The notes under the pieces: model-generated | Database searches by the model: none | Told to the model about the DNA's origin: nothing | What the model saw: the letters and a program-made list of their open reading frames with translations, nothing else | Source of the DNA: Phialophora verrucosa | Lineage: Eukaryota; Ascomycota; Eurotiomycetes; Chaetothyriales; Herpotrichiellaceae | Length of the DNA: 64,000 nt | Assembly: GCA_002099365.1 (NCBI GenBank) | Contig: MSED01000014.1 | Span: 1,736,001-1,800,000, forward strand | Reading direction: 5' to 3' | Shown here: in pieces, positions 21,483 to 32,747 of the stretch | Numbering within the stretch: the stretch's first letter is position 1 | How the letters are laid out: the number at the start of each line of letters is the position of its first letter | Translations under genes and position numbers: made by a program

Positions 21483-23253
21483 GGGTCTCGGCCACTGCCT
21501 GGAACCGAGAGCTGCGCGCAGTGAACAGCGATGACATGGCCGACAACCACCGAGATACCTATTTGCTAGCGATATTTTTCGAGGAGCAGATTACAGCATG
21601 GAGTTCAGCGCATTGAAATTTCCCAACAGCTGGTGGGCCGGGCATTGTGAGGAGGAGCATGGATCCATGCTGCTCGGTTCGGAACATCCGTGCATTTCAT
21701 CGATGCGTACGGAGTAATTCTCCTTCTTCCTGGTGTGCCTCGGTCAGTCTTGGACCATCTTTTCACCAGCGCTGCTCCGGCCGACAAGGGAACGGACAGA
21801 GTGACGATTTTGCAAATGGTCGGAGCTGAAGCTGAGGAAGGCCGTTGTGAGTCAGGGGGATTCGAAACAAGTTCACCGGTCGGTCCCATTGGGTCTTGCC
21901 GTTTGCGACAATGGTGCAACAACCCTTTAGGTACTAGTGCGACTGAGAGGTGTGTATGAGCATGGAGGGCACGGTAGTAGTACGTTTAATCAGCCTCGTG
22001 GCAGCTTGTCCAAAGCGGGCGAACAGAAGAAGTCATGTGTGGGTGGAGAAGCAACTGTTGGGACGCGCTGAGCCCGTCTAATTAATTATTATCTGGATTC
22101 TGGGTGGACGGGCCACGCTGGAAATGACCTGGCGTGTTTCTCTCTCATGGCCCAAGTTCGTGGCCATCCGCTGCAATCCCAACTCTAGTAGAGTAGCAGA
22201 TCATGGGGCTTTGCGTGAGTGGCTGGCCTAGTCTTATCGGTCCCCGCCTTTTGCACTTTGTCAGTACCGACTCGTTAGTCGACTGTTGGACCAGCTGAAG
22301 CCGAGCGACTCGTCGAGCAGCATCGGAATTGTTCACCCTAGCCTGCCTGCAGCGGGTATGCACAGATGCAGTAGCACTGCAACTACCACATGCAGCCCAT
22401 GTTTCTTGTCACGCCTCCAGACCAAAGTAGGGCACCTGGACCTGGACCTGCGTGAACCCCTGAACTGCAGCAGATCAGATGCAAGGGCAGGGGGGCGTTC
22501 ACGGTGAAGAATCTCTCGCGTGCTCGTGCACTCCATCATTCAATCAATCAGTCGTCAGAGCTCGTCAACTCTGCTTTGGGCTGCTTGGGTTCACAATACA
22601 ATTACAATCCTTCCCACCGACGCCGACTCCGCCTCCCAGAGCATCAACGCCTCATCCATCAGAGTCCCGACTACTGTGTCCTTAATCCGGACTATTGCTC
22701 CGCCTCGTTGCGCCATCCCACGCCATTCTCCAGCTTTTCAAACCTTCCGAGACCCGAGCTCTCCCGCCGTCAGCCTGCTGCCACCTGCCAGAAGCGGCCC
22801 GACCCTGCAAAACCACCGCCGAGGGGGAGGGGCCCTCGACCTGTTCTCGAGCTCGGTGGCTTCCTGGAGGCGGTCGGTCGGTCAGTTCGTGGGGCTCTTG
22901 TCTCGCTGAGGCTTCGAGGCGTTTGGTCGATAGCCACTTTTGCGCACCCCCCTCCTACGGATCGGACTGGGCCATCCCTGCTTTGCGGATTGTCCACGTC
23001 CGGAAAGAGGGATTTGTTTGATTTCCACGTCGAAAGAAGGCTGTCGACGCTGAGCAGCCTACCCTACCTTACCCCTCCAACACCACACAACATCGCATCA
23101 TATCCTGGCTGGCCCTCCTCGTGCGCCGCAACAGCAACCACGCATAAGAAGCTTTGCCAGTCCCCCCTCTTCCCGCCCGTGCTTTCCGTCTGTACTGTAC
23201 CGAGTAGGTGCCATTGATTGTCCGTGTCGGTATCAGTACCGTATTTCAGCATC
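21483..23253. other. Intergenic interval and SDR 5' leader
   Basis: About 1.8 kb with no supported gene. From about 22530 the sequence becomes strongly pyrimidine-rich (CCTCC, CCATCC runs), as expected of a fungal promoter and leader for the SDR gene at 23254; frames of 237 and 129 codons in it are low-complexity by-products. Confidence 0.45.
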
Positions 23254-24547
23254 ATGGCCACGCTCGACGAATCCGTCCATGTCAATGGCACGCATAAGCC
23301 ATCGGTGCTGATAGTAGGAGGTCTTGGTGAGTGGAATGCAACGCGCAACTCTGCGTTCCCCTGCTGACTCAAAGACAGGATACATCGGTCGTTTCCTCGC
23401 AAAGTACATCCACTCTCAGGATCTGGCGTCCTCGGTCCGTTTAGTCGACAAGGTGTTGCCGCAGTTGGCGCACCTGGCCCCCGAGTTCAACGAGGCATGC
23501 TCGCAAGATAAATTCATCCAGGCTGACGCCTCGCGCGACACATCCATGCTCCGCGTCTTCGACCACCCGGACGGCCCGGATGCGACGTGGGACTACGTCT
23601 TCAACTGCGCGGGCGAGACCGCCTGGTCACAGCCCTCGGAAATATACAAGCTGCGGTCCTGGCAGGTGAGCGTCACGCTGGCGAAGGAGGCTGCGAAACG
23701 CGGTGTCAAGTCCTTCGTCGAGGTCAGCACAGGAATGGTGTATGCCCCGAATCGGACGCCGCGGACCGAGCAGGACAAACTGAAGCCGTGGCTCAAACTG
23801 GCGAAAGCGAAACTCGAGGCCGAACAAGAACTTTCCCGAATACCGGGTCTCAACCTGGTCATCCTGCGCCTCGCGCACGTCTACGGCGAATACGACTCCA
23901 AGTTTATCGCTAAAGCTCTGTGCTTGGCCCGTGTCTACCAAGACCAGCAGAAAGAGCTGAAATGGTTGTGGACCGAAGACCTGCGCATCAACACCGTGCA
24001 CGTGGAAGACGTGGCCCGCGCGCTGTGGGCGGCCGCCGAATGGCGGGCCAAGAACGCAGTCATCCCGGCCTCGTTGCTGTCGTCATCATCATCCTCCTCC
24101 TCGCCGACCCTCTCCCGCCGACCGACGCTCTCCAAGGGCGAAGATGGCCCCGGCGGGAACGTCCCCGTCTTCAACATCGTCGACCACGGCCAAACAAGCC
24201 AGGGCCAACTCGCGGACATCATCTCCAAGGTCTTCGACATCAAGACCGGCTTCCAGGGCACCATAATCTCGCAGTTCGCCAAGATGAACCTCGAGCACGT
24301 GGTCGACGACCTGAACGAGGACATCCTCCAGCCGTGGGCCGACATGCTGGAGAAGAACGGGATCACGAAACCGGGGCCCCTGACGCCGTTCCTGGAGAAA
24401 GAACTCCTCAAGGACACGGACTTGAGTCTCGACGGTTCGCTGTTCGAGCGCGTCGTTGGCTTCAAATACGATCGCCCCGACGGCCTGACTGTCCAGGGCA
24501 TCAAGGAGATGATTGCCAGTTACGAGAAGATGGGATGGTGGCCTTGA
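23254..24547 (+). CDS. Atypical extended SDR (NAD-dependent epimerase/dehydratase-like)
   Basis: Exons 23254-23326 and 23379-24547 (52-nt intron, donor GTGAGT) give 413 aa. The intron falls inside the Rossmann glycine motif, which reads VLIVGGLGYIGRFLA after joining. Later landmarks are FNCAGETAWSQPSEIYKLR, VEVSTGMVYAPNRTP, LNLVILRLAHVYGEYD and INTVHVEDVARALWAAAEW, typical of extended SDRs such as sugar epimerases. At the usual YxxxK site the sequence is KPWLKLAKAKLEAE: Lys candidates are present but no Tyr, so classical SDR catalysis is doubtful. A Ser-rich insertion (LSSSSSSSSSPTLSRR) precedes the substrate-side domain, which ends in YEKMGWWP. The family is common and uncharacterised in ascomycetes; substrate unknown. 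Confidence 0.85.
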
Positions 24548-25690
24548 CGGCGGGGCCCAATTGCGTTTCATTTCCCTTCACTGTTTCTGCTTCCCTGCTT
24601 TCTAAGAGAATGGGGAATATCCTGCGTAGACGCCACGCCACAGGGACAGAGGCATATCGCGACTGTAATGGAATTGAAAACTGAGTTGAATGCGCAACTC
24701 AAAATCGAAACAAAAAATTGACACCAGACTCTTCAAGTACGGCCGACGAGACGAGACAAGTGATGGGATGAGAGACGAGGATCACCGACCGGGACCGGAC
24801 GAGAAAGGAACTTGCGGCATGCATGCATCAAGTGGCACTGCCTGTTTGCTTGCTTGCTTACTCGCTCGCCTGCTCGCGACTCGGACTACGGGTCCCATTT
24901 CCCACGTCCCATCTACAGTATCAAATCTATCCCAGTATTCAAACACCTCAGCAATTCAGCACTCTGTTCCGTTCCAGCGCCCCACACTCCAGCACTCTCG
25001 CACCCTTGCATTCAGATGTCCACAAGATTCCGAGATCCAACCACAAAATCAGAACACAAATTACAAAACACAAATACCCAATCATGCGGTGCCACAGTCC
25101 GCGTTTGCCGTATACGTGCTTGCTTGCTACCTTGCTTCTGTGCATACTATACATTACATTGCATTACATTGCACGCTTTTGAATGACGCGAGATGAAGTG
25201 AGGATAAAGAAAGAAAGAGTGATATGAAGCGAAGCGAAGGGAAAAATAGTCGTCGAGTCTGCTTGCGTGGTTTGCTGCGGTGGGGATTTGTGTGTGGTTG
25301 TGGGTATGGGTGTATGAGATAGAGAGAGATCTGCGCTTATTCCATTTGATATCATACATAATGAGGCGAGCAGGCTGTGGTGACTGCGTCTGAGTTTCCT
25401 TCCTCCGTTAAATAGCCCGTCGGTTGACGGGGGTATTTTGATTCAAATGGGATTTCCTTCTAGGACCACTCTACGACTCGAGGCCAGGGATAATAGGAAA
25501 CACTCATTCTCTAGAGGACCAAGTACGCACACACGCGTAGCTCCAATGGATATCTCGGATGCGGAAGAGCGGCTTCTCAGCATGAACGTACTGTGGCTGC
25601 ACGGAGTACGGAGTATCTCGTATATTGTGGAATATTGCCCATTAAGGACACCACCCGAACGCCCGACGCCCGACGTCTCACGCCCGACCC
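24548..25690. other. Intergenic interval
   Basis: No gene is supported. Contents include GCTTGCTTGCTT/CTCGC repeats near 24845, a stretch of AAATTACAAAACACAAATACCC-like A/C-rich sequence near 25060, and a tandem ACGGAGTACGGAGTA element at 25601-25615. Confidence 0.45.
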
Positions 25691-27577
25691 TCAGAGCATC
25701 GAGTGACCTCCATCGAAGCTCGCCACTTCATCTGGATCCGTCAGAATGCCCTCGAGGAACCGCCATCCTTGATGCTTCATCCGGTTCCATTGCTCCGCGA
25801 CCTTCTTCGTGACCAGATCGCCTGTCGCCACTGCGTCCTCCTTGGAATCATGGCCCGCCTCACCTGCCGTCTGAATCCCTCGCCCCAGGTGCTTCTGACT
25901 CAGGATCTTCAGGCCGAACCGGATCGGCAAGCCTCGCGGGTGTGGGTAGAGCAAGACCGTGTCCACGACGAAGGGGTGGATGATGCGGAGGACGTTGAGG
26001 TCGTTCTCGATCGCGTGCCCGATGAGGGGCGTCTCGGAACTGATGAGGTCGAAGAGCAGCTGTCGGGCGGCCGCTGGGGACTCCACTCTACGGAGCCCAG
26101 CTCCTGCGACATACGGGTCCTGATACGGCATTGCTGATGCGTATGCCTCCTTGGTCACCCCGGAAAATCGGGTGTTGAGGTCGAGAATCTCTCCGTACGT
26201 GCGGACAAAGGCGTCGAGGAGGAGCTTTCCGTCCGGCCAGGAAACAGCGGTGACTCGAATGACTTCCAGGCCAAGCGTCGTATATCCCATCTCACAGTCG
26301 AATGACACCGGTTTCACGGGTCGCACCCCGGGCTTGTCGGGAGTGCGTTCAAACTGCAAGATACCGGCAAGTCGCTTGGGGTCTTTGACCACGAAAACGT
26401 GTGTCTCGCCGTCCGAGCAGCCTTCACTCCCTTCGGGCTTGTTGCAGCACGGGTAGACGGCTTCTGATCGACCTTGACGGTTTGCTCGGGCCCAGTGATA
26501 CCGACACCTCCCTCCGCTGGTCAAGCGACCGCTGGCATTTCGCCCTGGGAAGACCTGAAATCGCGTACCGCATCTATCGCATGTTTCATATCCTTTGGCT
26601 GCTGCGACTCCTGCCTTGGCCGTGGCTATCTCCGTAGCAGAGGGCTGCGATGTGACATAGCCATACTTTTCCAGTCCTTCCAATGGTGTGCGCATATGCC
26701 TGAGGACGGCGATCTGCTGATTCAAGGAAGGGAGACCTATCGAGGCTAAGTCGGCGCTGTGATCGGCAAGCTTCTGTTGAACCTTCGCCCGTGACGATGA
26801 ACCCGTCCATTCCGAGACCTTCGCGACCCATTCTTCAGTGGTCATCTTCTTGATTCTCATGATGGTCTGGGCGACTGCATTTCTGTAGATGTCGCCCTCA
26901 AGTTTGGTGGCCGCTTCTTCCTCATCGAGGGCGAAAGTAATCAACTCCTGCTCGCTTAGAACGAGCGGTCTCCATTTTGGGTCCGAGCTAGCAAGCTTGC
27001 TGTTCTGGGCTTTCATTTGTTCATGTAGCTTCTGCAGGACTGTCAACCTGGTTTTGAGCTGGGCGGGCGCCTTCGTCACATTGCGCGGTGTCAGTGACTC
27101 GACTTTTGGCGGGTTCTTCCTGTTCGGTTGCGACACCTCGTCGATCCTCTTTGTCGGCGGAGGTGAGACTGTTCGGGTCAAGGAAGCTAGCTCTCTGTTG
27201 GCAGGTATTTGCGGCGCAGGGCGAGTACCTCCCTTCGAAACTGCGTCACGCTGTGTGGAACCTGTCCCCGACTTTACTGTTCCGGTTGGTTGGCTTTCGG
27301 GCGCTGATGAGGCGAGAGGCCCCAGACGGCTACCCTTCGCGTTCACGACATCAACACGCTGTACGTCTCTTGGAGGGGATTCCAGCCGCCTTCTTTTCGA
27401 AGGTGGAGGAGACACGTCTCCGGCACTGAGAGGGTCATATTCTTGCGCGACCGCGGGCGTCTCGCCTGCATCGGAACCGTGCACTGGTACGCTATGGGAG
27501 AAGATACAAATAGGAAGATCGCAATCGTGCTGTCGAGGACAGGGAGTCGCACGGAAGCGTCCCAAGGAGGAGAACAT
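25691..27577 (-). CDS. REX3: RNA exonuclease 3 (REX3, DEDDh 3'-5' exonuclease)
   Basis: 3'-5' exoribonuclease of the REX1/REX3 group that matures small stable RNAs such as MRP RNA, U5 snRNA and 5S/5.8S rRNA in yeast. Intronless, 628 aa. The N-terminus holds a CCCH-type zinc knuckle (CPRQHDCDLPICIFSHS, Cys 13, 19, 24, His 28), followed by a disordered basic region with KRRRLESPP. The centre has helices and a second Cys/His cluster (ETCDRCGTRFQVF, CRYHW, YPCC) that probably binds zinc. The C-terminal nuclease carries FDCEMGYTT (about 424, first D and E), GHAIENDLNVLRI (about 521) and HDSKEDAVATGDLV (about 574, the His and last Asp). All catalytic residues are present. Confidence 0.92.
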   Translation of the reverse strand: MFSSLGRFRATPCPRQHDCDLPICIFSHSVPVHGSDAGETPAVAQEYDPLSAGDVSPPPSKRRRLESPPRDVQRVDVVNAKGSRLGPLASSAPESQPTGTVKSGTGSTQRDAVSKGGTRPAPQIPANRELASLTRTVSPPPTKRIDEVSQPNRKNPPKVESLTPRNVTKAPAQLKTRLTVLQKLHEQMKAQNSKLASSDPKWRPLVLSEQELITFALDEEEAATKLEGDIYRNAVAQTIMRIKKMTTEEWVAKVSEWTGSSSRAKVQQKLADHSADLASIGLPSLNQQIAVLRHMRTPLEGLEKYGYVTSQPSATEIATAKAGVAAAKGYETCDRCGTRFQVFPGRNASGRLTSGGRCRYHWARANRQGRSEAVYPCCNKPEGSEGCSDGETHVFVVKDPKRLAGILQFERTPDKPGVRPVKPVSFDCEMGYTTLGLEVIRVTAVSWPDGKLLLDAFVRTYGEILDLNTRFSGVTKEAYASAMPYQDPYVAGAGLRRVESPAAARQLLFDLISSETPLIGHAIENDLNVLRIIHPFVVDTVLLYPHPRGLPIRFGLKILSQKHLGRGIQTAGEAGHDSKEDAVATGDLVTKKVAEQWNRMKHQGWRFLEGILTDPDEVASFDGGHSML

Positions 27578-27796
27578 CTTATCGGAACGGACGAGGACAC
27601 AGCGACTTCAACCAGCGGGCTGGAGTCTTGATGGACCGGGGATTAGCGATTGGACGCGACTGGACCGACCTTCGGAGAAATTGTCCTGGTCAAAGATTCG
27701 TTAGGGAAGAAAATACCGGTAACCCTAGCCCTAGTTGTTTCTTGTCGCACCCAATAGCATGACCCAGTCGATGCTCTGACGCTGGGTCGCGTCAGT

Positions 27797-28310
27797 TCAG
27801 CCACTCAGAAAACCCAAGTGGTCGTCCACTATCAGGTAATCCGAAGCCTTGCAGTGGTGATAAGCATGCGCCAGAGCCAAGAGGCAACGAGCAGCAGCCT
27901 CGGGTGCCACCCTCCACCTTATCGCTGGCTGAGATATGGTTGAGATATCGTCAGAGACACAGGCAGGAACTGGTGTCCATTTTAGATACGTAATCTGCGA
28001 GAACAGGCCGATTCGTGGGAAGACCGTGCTCAGCGGCCATAAATGCCGCCTGTCGCTGTGCAAGGAGGCGAAATATTTCTTCTCTTGTTGCACGCGTGGA
28101 ACGTAGCTTGCTGTCCTCTACTGAAAACAACTGCTCAGTCAACTGCAAATCAGATAAACCTCATGCTGGGCGGAAAAGCAGTCACTCACCGAGACGTTTC
28201 TTGCGGCGAGTGGTGCTGACAGTGAGGTCTACGTCAATATTCTCGCTCAAGCTCCAAGCCTTGTGAGTGGCAAAGAACCAGCGAGACAACTCGTCACTCG
28301 TTACGCTGCA
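27797..28310 (-). pseudogene. Frame-broken remnant of an unknown protein gene
   Basis: Three consecutive minus-strand segments read like one protein but sit in different frames. From 28310: SDELSRWFFATHKAWSLSEN...STTRRKKRL; then TEQLFSVEDSKLRSTRATRE...LADYVSKMDT; then PACVSDDISTISQPAIRWRV...DDHLGFLSG with a stop at 27797. A canonical-looking intron (28141-28192, GTGAGT...TTTGCAG) lies between the first two, but splicing it leaves an immediate stop. The second and third differ by one base with no splice sites between. No ATG is available upstream, where only about 170 bp separate it from the hydrolase start. I read it as a 5'-truncated, frameshifted gene remnant; assembly errors would mimic this. 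No family recognised. Confidence 0.45.
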
Positions 28311-28483
28311 GTGTCAGGACTCGCTCCGCCGCCTAAGCGAAAACTTGGGGGGAGGAGATTAGAGGCACGGGGGCTCTAATCCTTTAACTGGTGCCTATCG
28401 GCAATCGGGTGTTGCGACTTCCCGGCGCGCCTACAAGAACGCACGCGTCATTATTCTGCCTTGGCGCGAGCGGCCCTGATAAT

Positions 28484-30012
28484 ATGTCCTTGCCCTTCGA
28501 CCTGCGAAGCATCAACAAGCAAACCCTCTTCTTCAACTGGGAGATGGCTCCAGCTCTGAGGAAATCGGGGCAGTCTACCCCCCAGAAAGCACAACATCTG
28601 GTCGTGCTTGTCCACGGGCTGTGGGGTAATCCGGGACACCTAGACTACGTCGCCAAGTCGCTGCGTGACCGTTACGGCGACGAAGAACTCGTTGTCCTCG
28701 CTTGTCGCAGGAATCTCGGCTCCCTGACTTACGAGTGAGTCTCCCTGAAAGCCAACCACCGACAGCCATCACTTCCATCTTCCTTGCCTCTGCTGTCGGA
28801 TGCTAACGAGGAAATAGTGGTATTGAAGTAGGGGCTGAACGGGTCGCCAGAGAGGTCGAGGATGCATTGGAGGAACTGGGGCGGGACGGACACAAAATCG
28901 CTCGATTCTCGATCATCGGATATTCTCTAGGAGGCCTGGTCGCGCGCTACACAATTGGCCTACTTTACCACAAGGGACTTTTCGACCGCATCAGTCCTAT
29001 TAACTTCACGACTTTCGCGACGCCGCACCTGGGTGTACGGACCCCGCTGACTGGGTATCAAAATCACCTCTGGAACGTCCTAGGCGCTCGGACGCTCTCA
29101 ACATCTGGGCGCCAGCTGTTTCTGATTGATAACTTCAGGAATACGGATAGACCTCTGTTGAGTGTTCTCGCCGACCCTGACAGCATTTTCATTCATGCGC
29201 TCGCTCGGTTTCACAACCGCTCTCTGTACACTAACATTGTCAACGATCGCACGGCAGTCTTCTATACGACCGGGATTTCCCGATGCGATCCCTATGTCGA
29301 CATGGCCAGGATCAACCTGCACTACCTCAATGGCTACGAGCCGGTCATCTTGGACCCGGAGCACCCCTGCGATCCGATACCGGAGCAGGAGCTGCCTACT
29401 TTCTATCAAAGTCTTCGCATGCATAGCCAGACCTATTTGCGCAGAGCACCAATACTGCTCGCTCTGGTTGTCCTCCTACCTATCGCAACGATAGCCTTCC
29501 TCGTCAACTCCGGCATTCAGACGTTCCGCAGCAGACGGAGGATACAGTTACATGAGGCTGATCATCAGGATGAAGGGTTCGGTCTATACAGGATCCCATG
29601 GATGGTGCAAGATATGCGCATTGGCCTGGAGGATGCTTTCGAGAATGTGAATGCTGCCCAGCAACAGGAGTACTTGCCAGAAGGCTCAGAAGAGATAGCA
29701 GATGCAATCGTAGAAGGCCCTGCTCTGTCTTCAGCGGCTTTTGCGAAGAGTACCGAGTCCTTACTGTCTGAGAAGTCAGAGAGTGACCAAGCTCCGCTCG
29801 CTGAACGATCGCCGATTTTTCCGACCTTAGCACTGACTACAGCACAGTTTGCCATGATCAAGGCGCTCGACGATGTGGGATTCCGGAAGTACCCCGTCTA
29901 CATCCACAAGAGCAGCCACAGTCATGCAGCGATCATTGTGCGCTTCCCTAGGGCTGCATTTGAGGAAGGAAAGGTGGTTGTGAAGCATTGGCTGGACAAT
30001 TTCCAGATTTAG
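28484..30012 (+). CDS. Rog1/DUF676-type serine hydrolase (putative lipase), membrane-anchored
   Basis: Alpha/beta hydrolase related to yeast Rog1 and its relatives, proposed monoacylglycerol lipases or phospholipases at lipid membranes. Exons 28484-28734 and 28818-30012 (83-nt intron) give 481 aa. VVLVHGLWGNPGHLDYVA near residue 44 is the oxyanion-side HG motif, and FSIIGYSLGGLVARY (about 118) is the nucleophile elbow with catalytic Ser. ATPHLGV follows, as in DUF676 proteins. The Asp/His of the triad are probably in DRTAVFY and HKSSHSHAAI. One strong membrane helix (LLALVVLLPIATIAFLV, about 295-316) sits after the hydrolase core, followed by a basic stretch and an acidic tail. An in-frame Met at 28391 would add 31 residues that look like leader. 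Confidence 0.88.
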
Positions 30013-31299
30013 GTTGATTGCACGTTCAGCGGAGTCGAGTCCACATCAGCGTTGCATATGAGCGGTACATCTGCCTGCCCGGTGCGGTCCCCGAGTGTTC
30101 AGCGCCATGTTCAGCGTTCTCGTTATCATTCAGCAAGCGACACCGGTTTAGGCGAAGAGGGTTGGAGCAATTTGGAATAGTGCAACATGATTACCTTCCA
30201 ACAGACCCCGACGTACCAGTGCTGAAGGTCCCTGCTATTTGCACGTGGTTTCTGTTATCAAGCTTGTCAGCCCAAACCATCGTCACCGCGAAGGACCTGC
30301 AGGAGGATCAACTAAGATCCACGTGCGCCTGGGAGTCGGTAATGGATTCATCTGGTCAGTGTGGTATGGGGTTTCTCACGAGAGCAGAACCCTACGGCCG
30401 TTCAAGGGCTTCCGTACCGTCAACGCACATGTTAAAACTACTACAACTGACCTCGAAATCCTTCGGGCTCAGGCAGCTGTATGAGGCTGCAAGTGGCTCT
30501 TGATTGACGAATGATGAACCACCATTTGGAGTCCCGAGGTCTCTTATGCCGGTGTTCCTGACAAGGCATGCCGAACTCCGTACTGGGACTGATATGAGGT
30601 CCACCAGGTCCTACGAGTACGGTTGGGGTGACGTCAAATGGGTACGTGCATTCAGCGCAAACAGAGGACACAAAGGACACACCGACAGGTTGCAGGCAGG
30701 CTGATACAAATCTGCCCGTAGCGGTTGTCCTGGGCTGCGGATCCTCATGCAACTGGATGTCTCGGCCTTGTCCCATACTCCAACAAGACCCAAACAGAAT
30801 CCGACAGACATCTATGCGGCCTTTAAAACTCTAGGGTCGACGGACTTTAGCCTCGAGATCGCTGGAGGAAGCATCTTCTATTCGTCCAACTCAAAATGAT
30901 TTTGCAGCAAGGCTACGTCATTCCTTCCTGGTCGACTCCCCTGTGGCGACACTACCGAGAAATGCTCCAGTACTTCGACCCGGCGTGTTTCGTTCAGTTA
31001 TCGTGATACCCACTGTTTAGGTTGCAATTATCTGACATCTTCCACTTTTCGCCCACGTGGCTTACTGATTGCCTCCCTGCCCCAGTATGGGAGCAATGGC
31101 GGTGTCTGGTTGAAGGCAGTACGAGGAGTATATTTATACGGGCTCGGCACCCCGGAGAATGAGCACACCTTCCTGACCTCATTCCTGACGCGCAGAGACA
31201 CGCCACTGCCAAATATATTGCGAGACCGCTCCATCTCCTCCGCATATATTGACGAGCTTTGTTGGTCGGCACCGTTTGGCAAGAGACAGAGTCATCAAG
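30013..31299. other. Intergenic interval
   Basis: No gene is supported; frames up to 161 codons lack coding character. A TATATTTATA at about 31129 lies some 165 bp upstream of the HAD gene. An ACTCCGTACT element lies at 30575-30584. Confidence 0.45.
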
Positions 31300-32747
31300 A
31301 TGGAGTCCGACGTACCCTCAGATCTGGAGCACACCTCGTCGTATCCCACAGCCGCCAAAGCCTCCCAGTCAGGCTTGAGGAGAGTGTCTAGTACAAATGC
31401 AAAACGAGCGGACCTCTTCTCAGGGCCGACCCTGGTCGGCCCCCCCGACCGCTTGGACTCCCACTCCGGGGCCAGTGAGATGGCTCTTGCCATGGAAATG
31501 GCGAAGCATCATCTGGCGGAAGCCTCACCGACCTCGACACCATCTGTTTCTGGCCCAGTCACCCCTAATGACATCGGTCTGGCAACCACCGACAAATATG
31601 CATTTGCCTTTGATATTGATGGCGTCCTCATCAAAGGAGGCAAAGTGATACCGGAGGCAATTGAGGCCATGAAAGTTCTGAACGGCGACAATGAATTTGG
31701 CATCAAAGTGTAAGTGCTCACTGAAGCCCTGATGGTTAGCATACTGATCTCTCCGACAGGCCGTATATCTTCGTGACCAATGGGGGTGGCAAGACAGAGG
31801 AGGAACGTTGCATCCAGCTCAGCAATCAGCTGCAGATGGAGGTGTCTCCTGGCCAATTCATTTGCGGACATACGCCAATGAGAGAAATGGCCGAGAAATA
31901 CGAAACTGTCTTGGTGGTTGGTGGTGAGGGAGAAAAGTGCCGAGAGGTTGCCAAGGGGTACGGCTTCAAGGATGTTATCACGCCCGGAGACATCATCAAG
32001 GACAACGAAGATACAACGCCGTTTCGAAAGCTGACCGACGAGGAGCGGCAACACTCACATGGCCGCAATTACGGAGCCATCAACATCGAGGCGGTGTTTG
32101 TGTTTGCCGACAGTCGGGACTGGGCAGGTGACTCTCAAATCATCCTCGACTTGTGCATGTCCAAGAACGGCCGTCTCGGTACCAGATCAGAGACATTCGA
32201 TGAAGGCCCGCCCGTCTTCTTCTCCCACAATGACGTGGTCTGGGCAACATCCCACACGTACTCTCGGATAGGCATGGGTGCCCTTCGAGCATCGCTCGAG
32301 GCCATGTTTCGAGCGATTACAGGAAAAGAGTTGAAGACGGTTGCGTTCGGCAAGCCGCAGGTTGGAACCTTCCAGTTCGCGACCAGGCTGCTCCAGCAAT
32401 GGCGGAAAGACACGCACGGCATCAACCGACCGCCAGAAACAGTGTACTTTGTCGGCGACACGCCCGAGTCCGATATTCGCGGTACCAACGAATTCGACCA
32501 ATCAGGCCAATCCGAGGCCAACTGGTACTCCATCTTGGTCCGGACAGGCGTCTTCCAAGAAGGCACGCGTCCCCGATATATGCCCAAGATGACTGTCGAC
32601 AACGTTCTCGAGGCGGTCAAGCACGGCATGAAGCGGGAATTCGACAAGGCGATCAAAAACCTGACGATAGGTGGCGGGGCACCCCAGCTGGCAAACGCCA
32701 TCGTCGAGGATGACTATGAGGGTGCGGAAGCGGCGACCGTCGAGTAG
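31300..32747 (+). CDS. HAD-IIA hydrolase, HDHD5/CECR5 family
   Basis: HAD phosphatase-fold protein of the CECR5 (HDHD5) subfamily, like yeast YKR070W; these are usually mitochondrial and of unknown substrate. Exons 31300-31709 and 31760-32747 (50-nt intron, GTAAGT...GACAG) give 465 aa. Signature motifs: FAFDIDGVLIKGG (about 104, nucleophile Asp and acid Asp), VPYIFVTNGGGKT (motif 2 Thr, spanning the intron), a conserved Lys region at FGKPQVGTF, and VYFVGDTPESDIRG (about 369, metal-binding acidic pair). The cap between motifs 2 and 3 contains PGQFICGHTPMREMA and VLVVGGEGEKCREVAKGYGF. The first 90 residues are Ser/Pro/Thr-rich without a strong presequence. An upstream Met at 31249 would add 17 residues. 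Confidence 0.92.

Noticed and set aside
22504..23217. 237-codon plus-strand frame before the SDR gene
   Set aside because: Pyrimidine-rich leader sequence gives long Ser/Pro/Arg frames by chance; there is no conserved pattern and another frame overlaps it.
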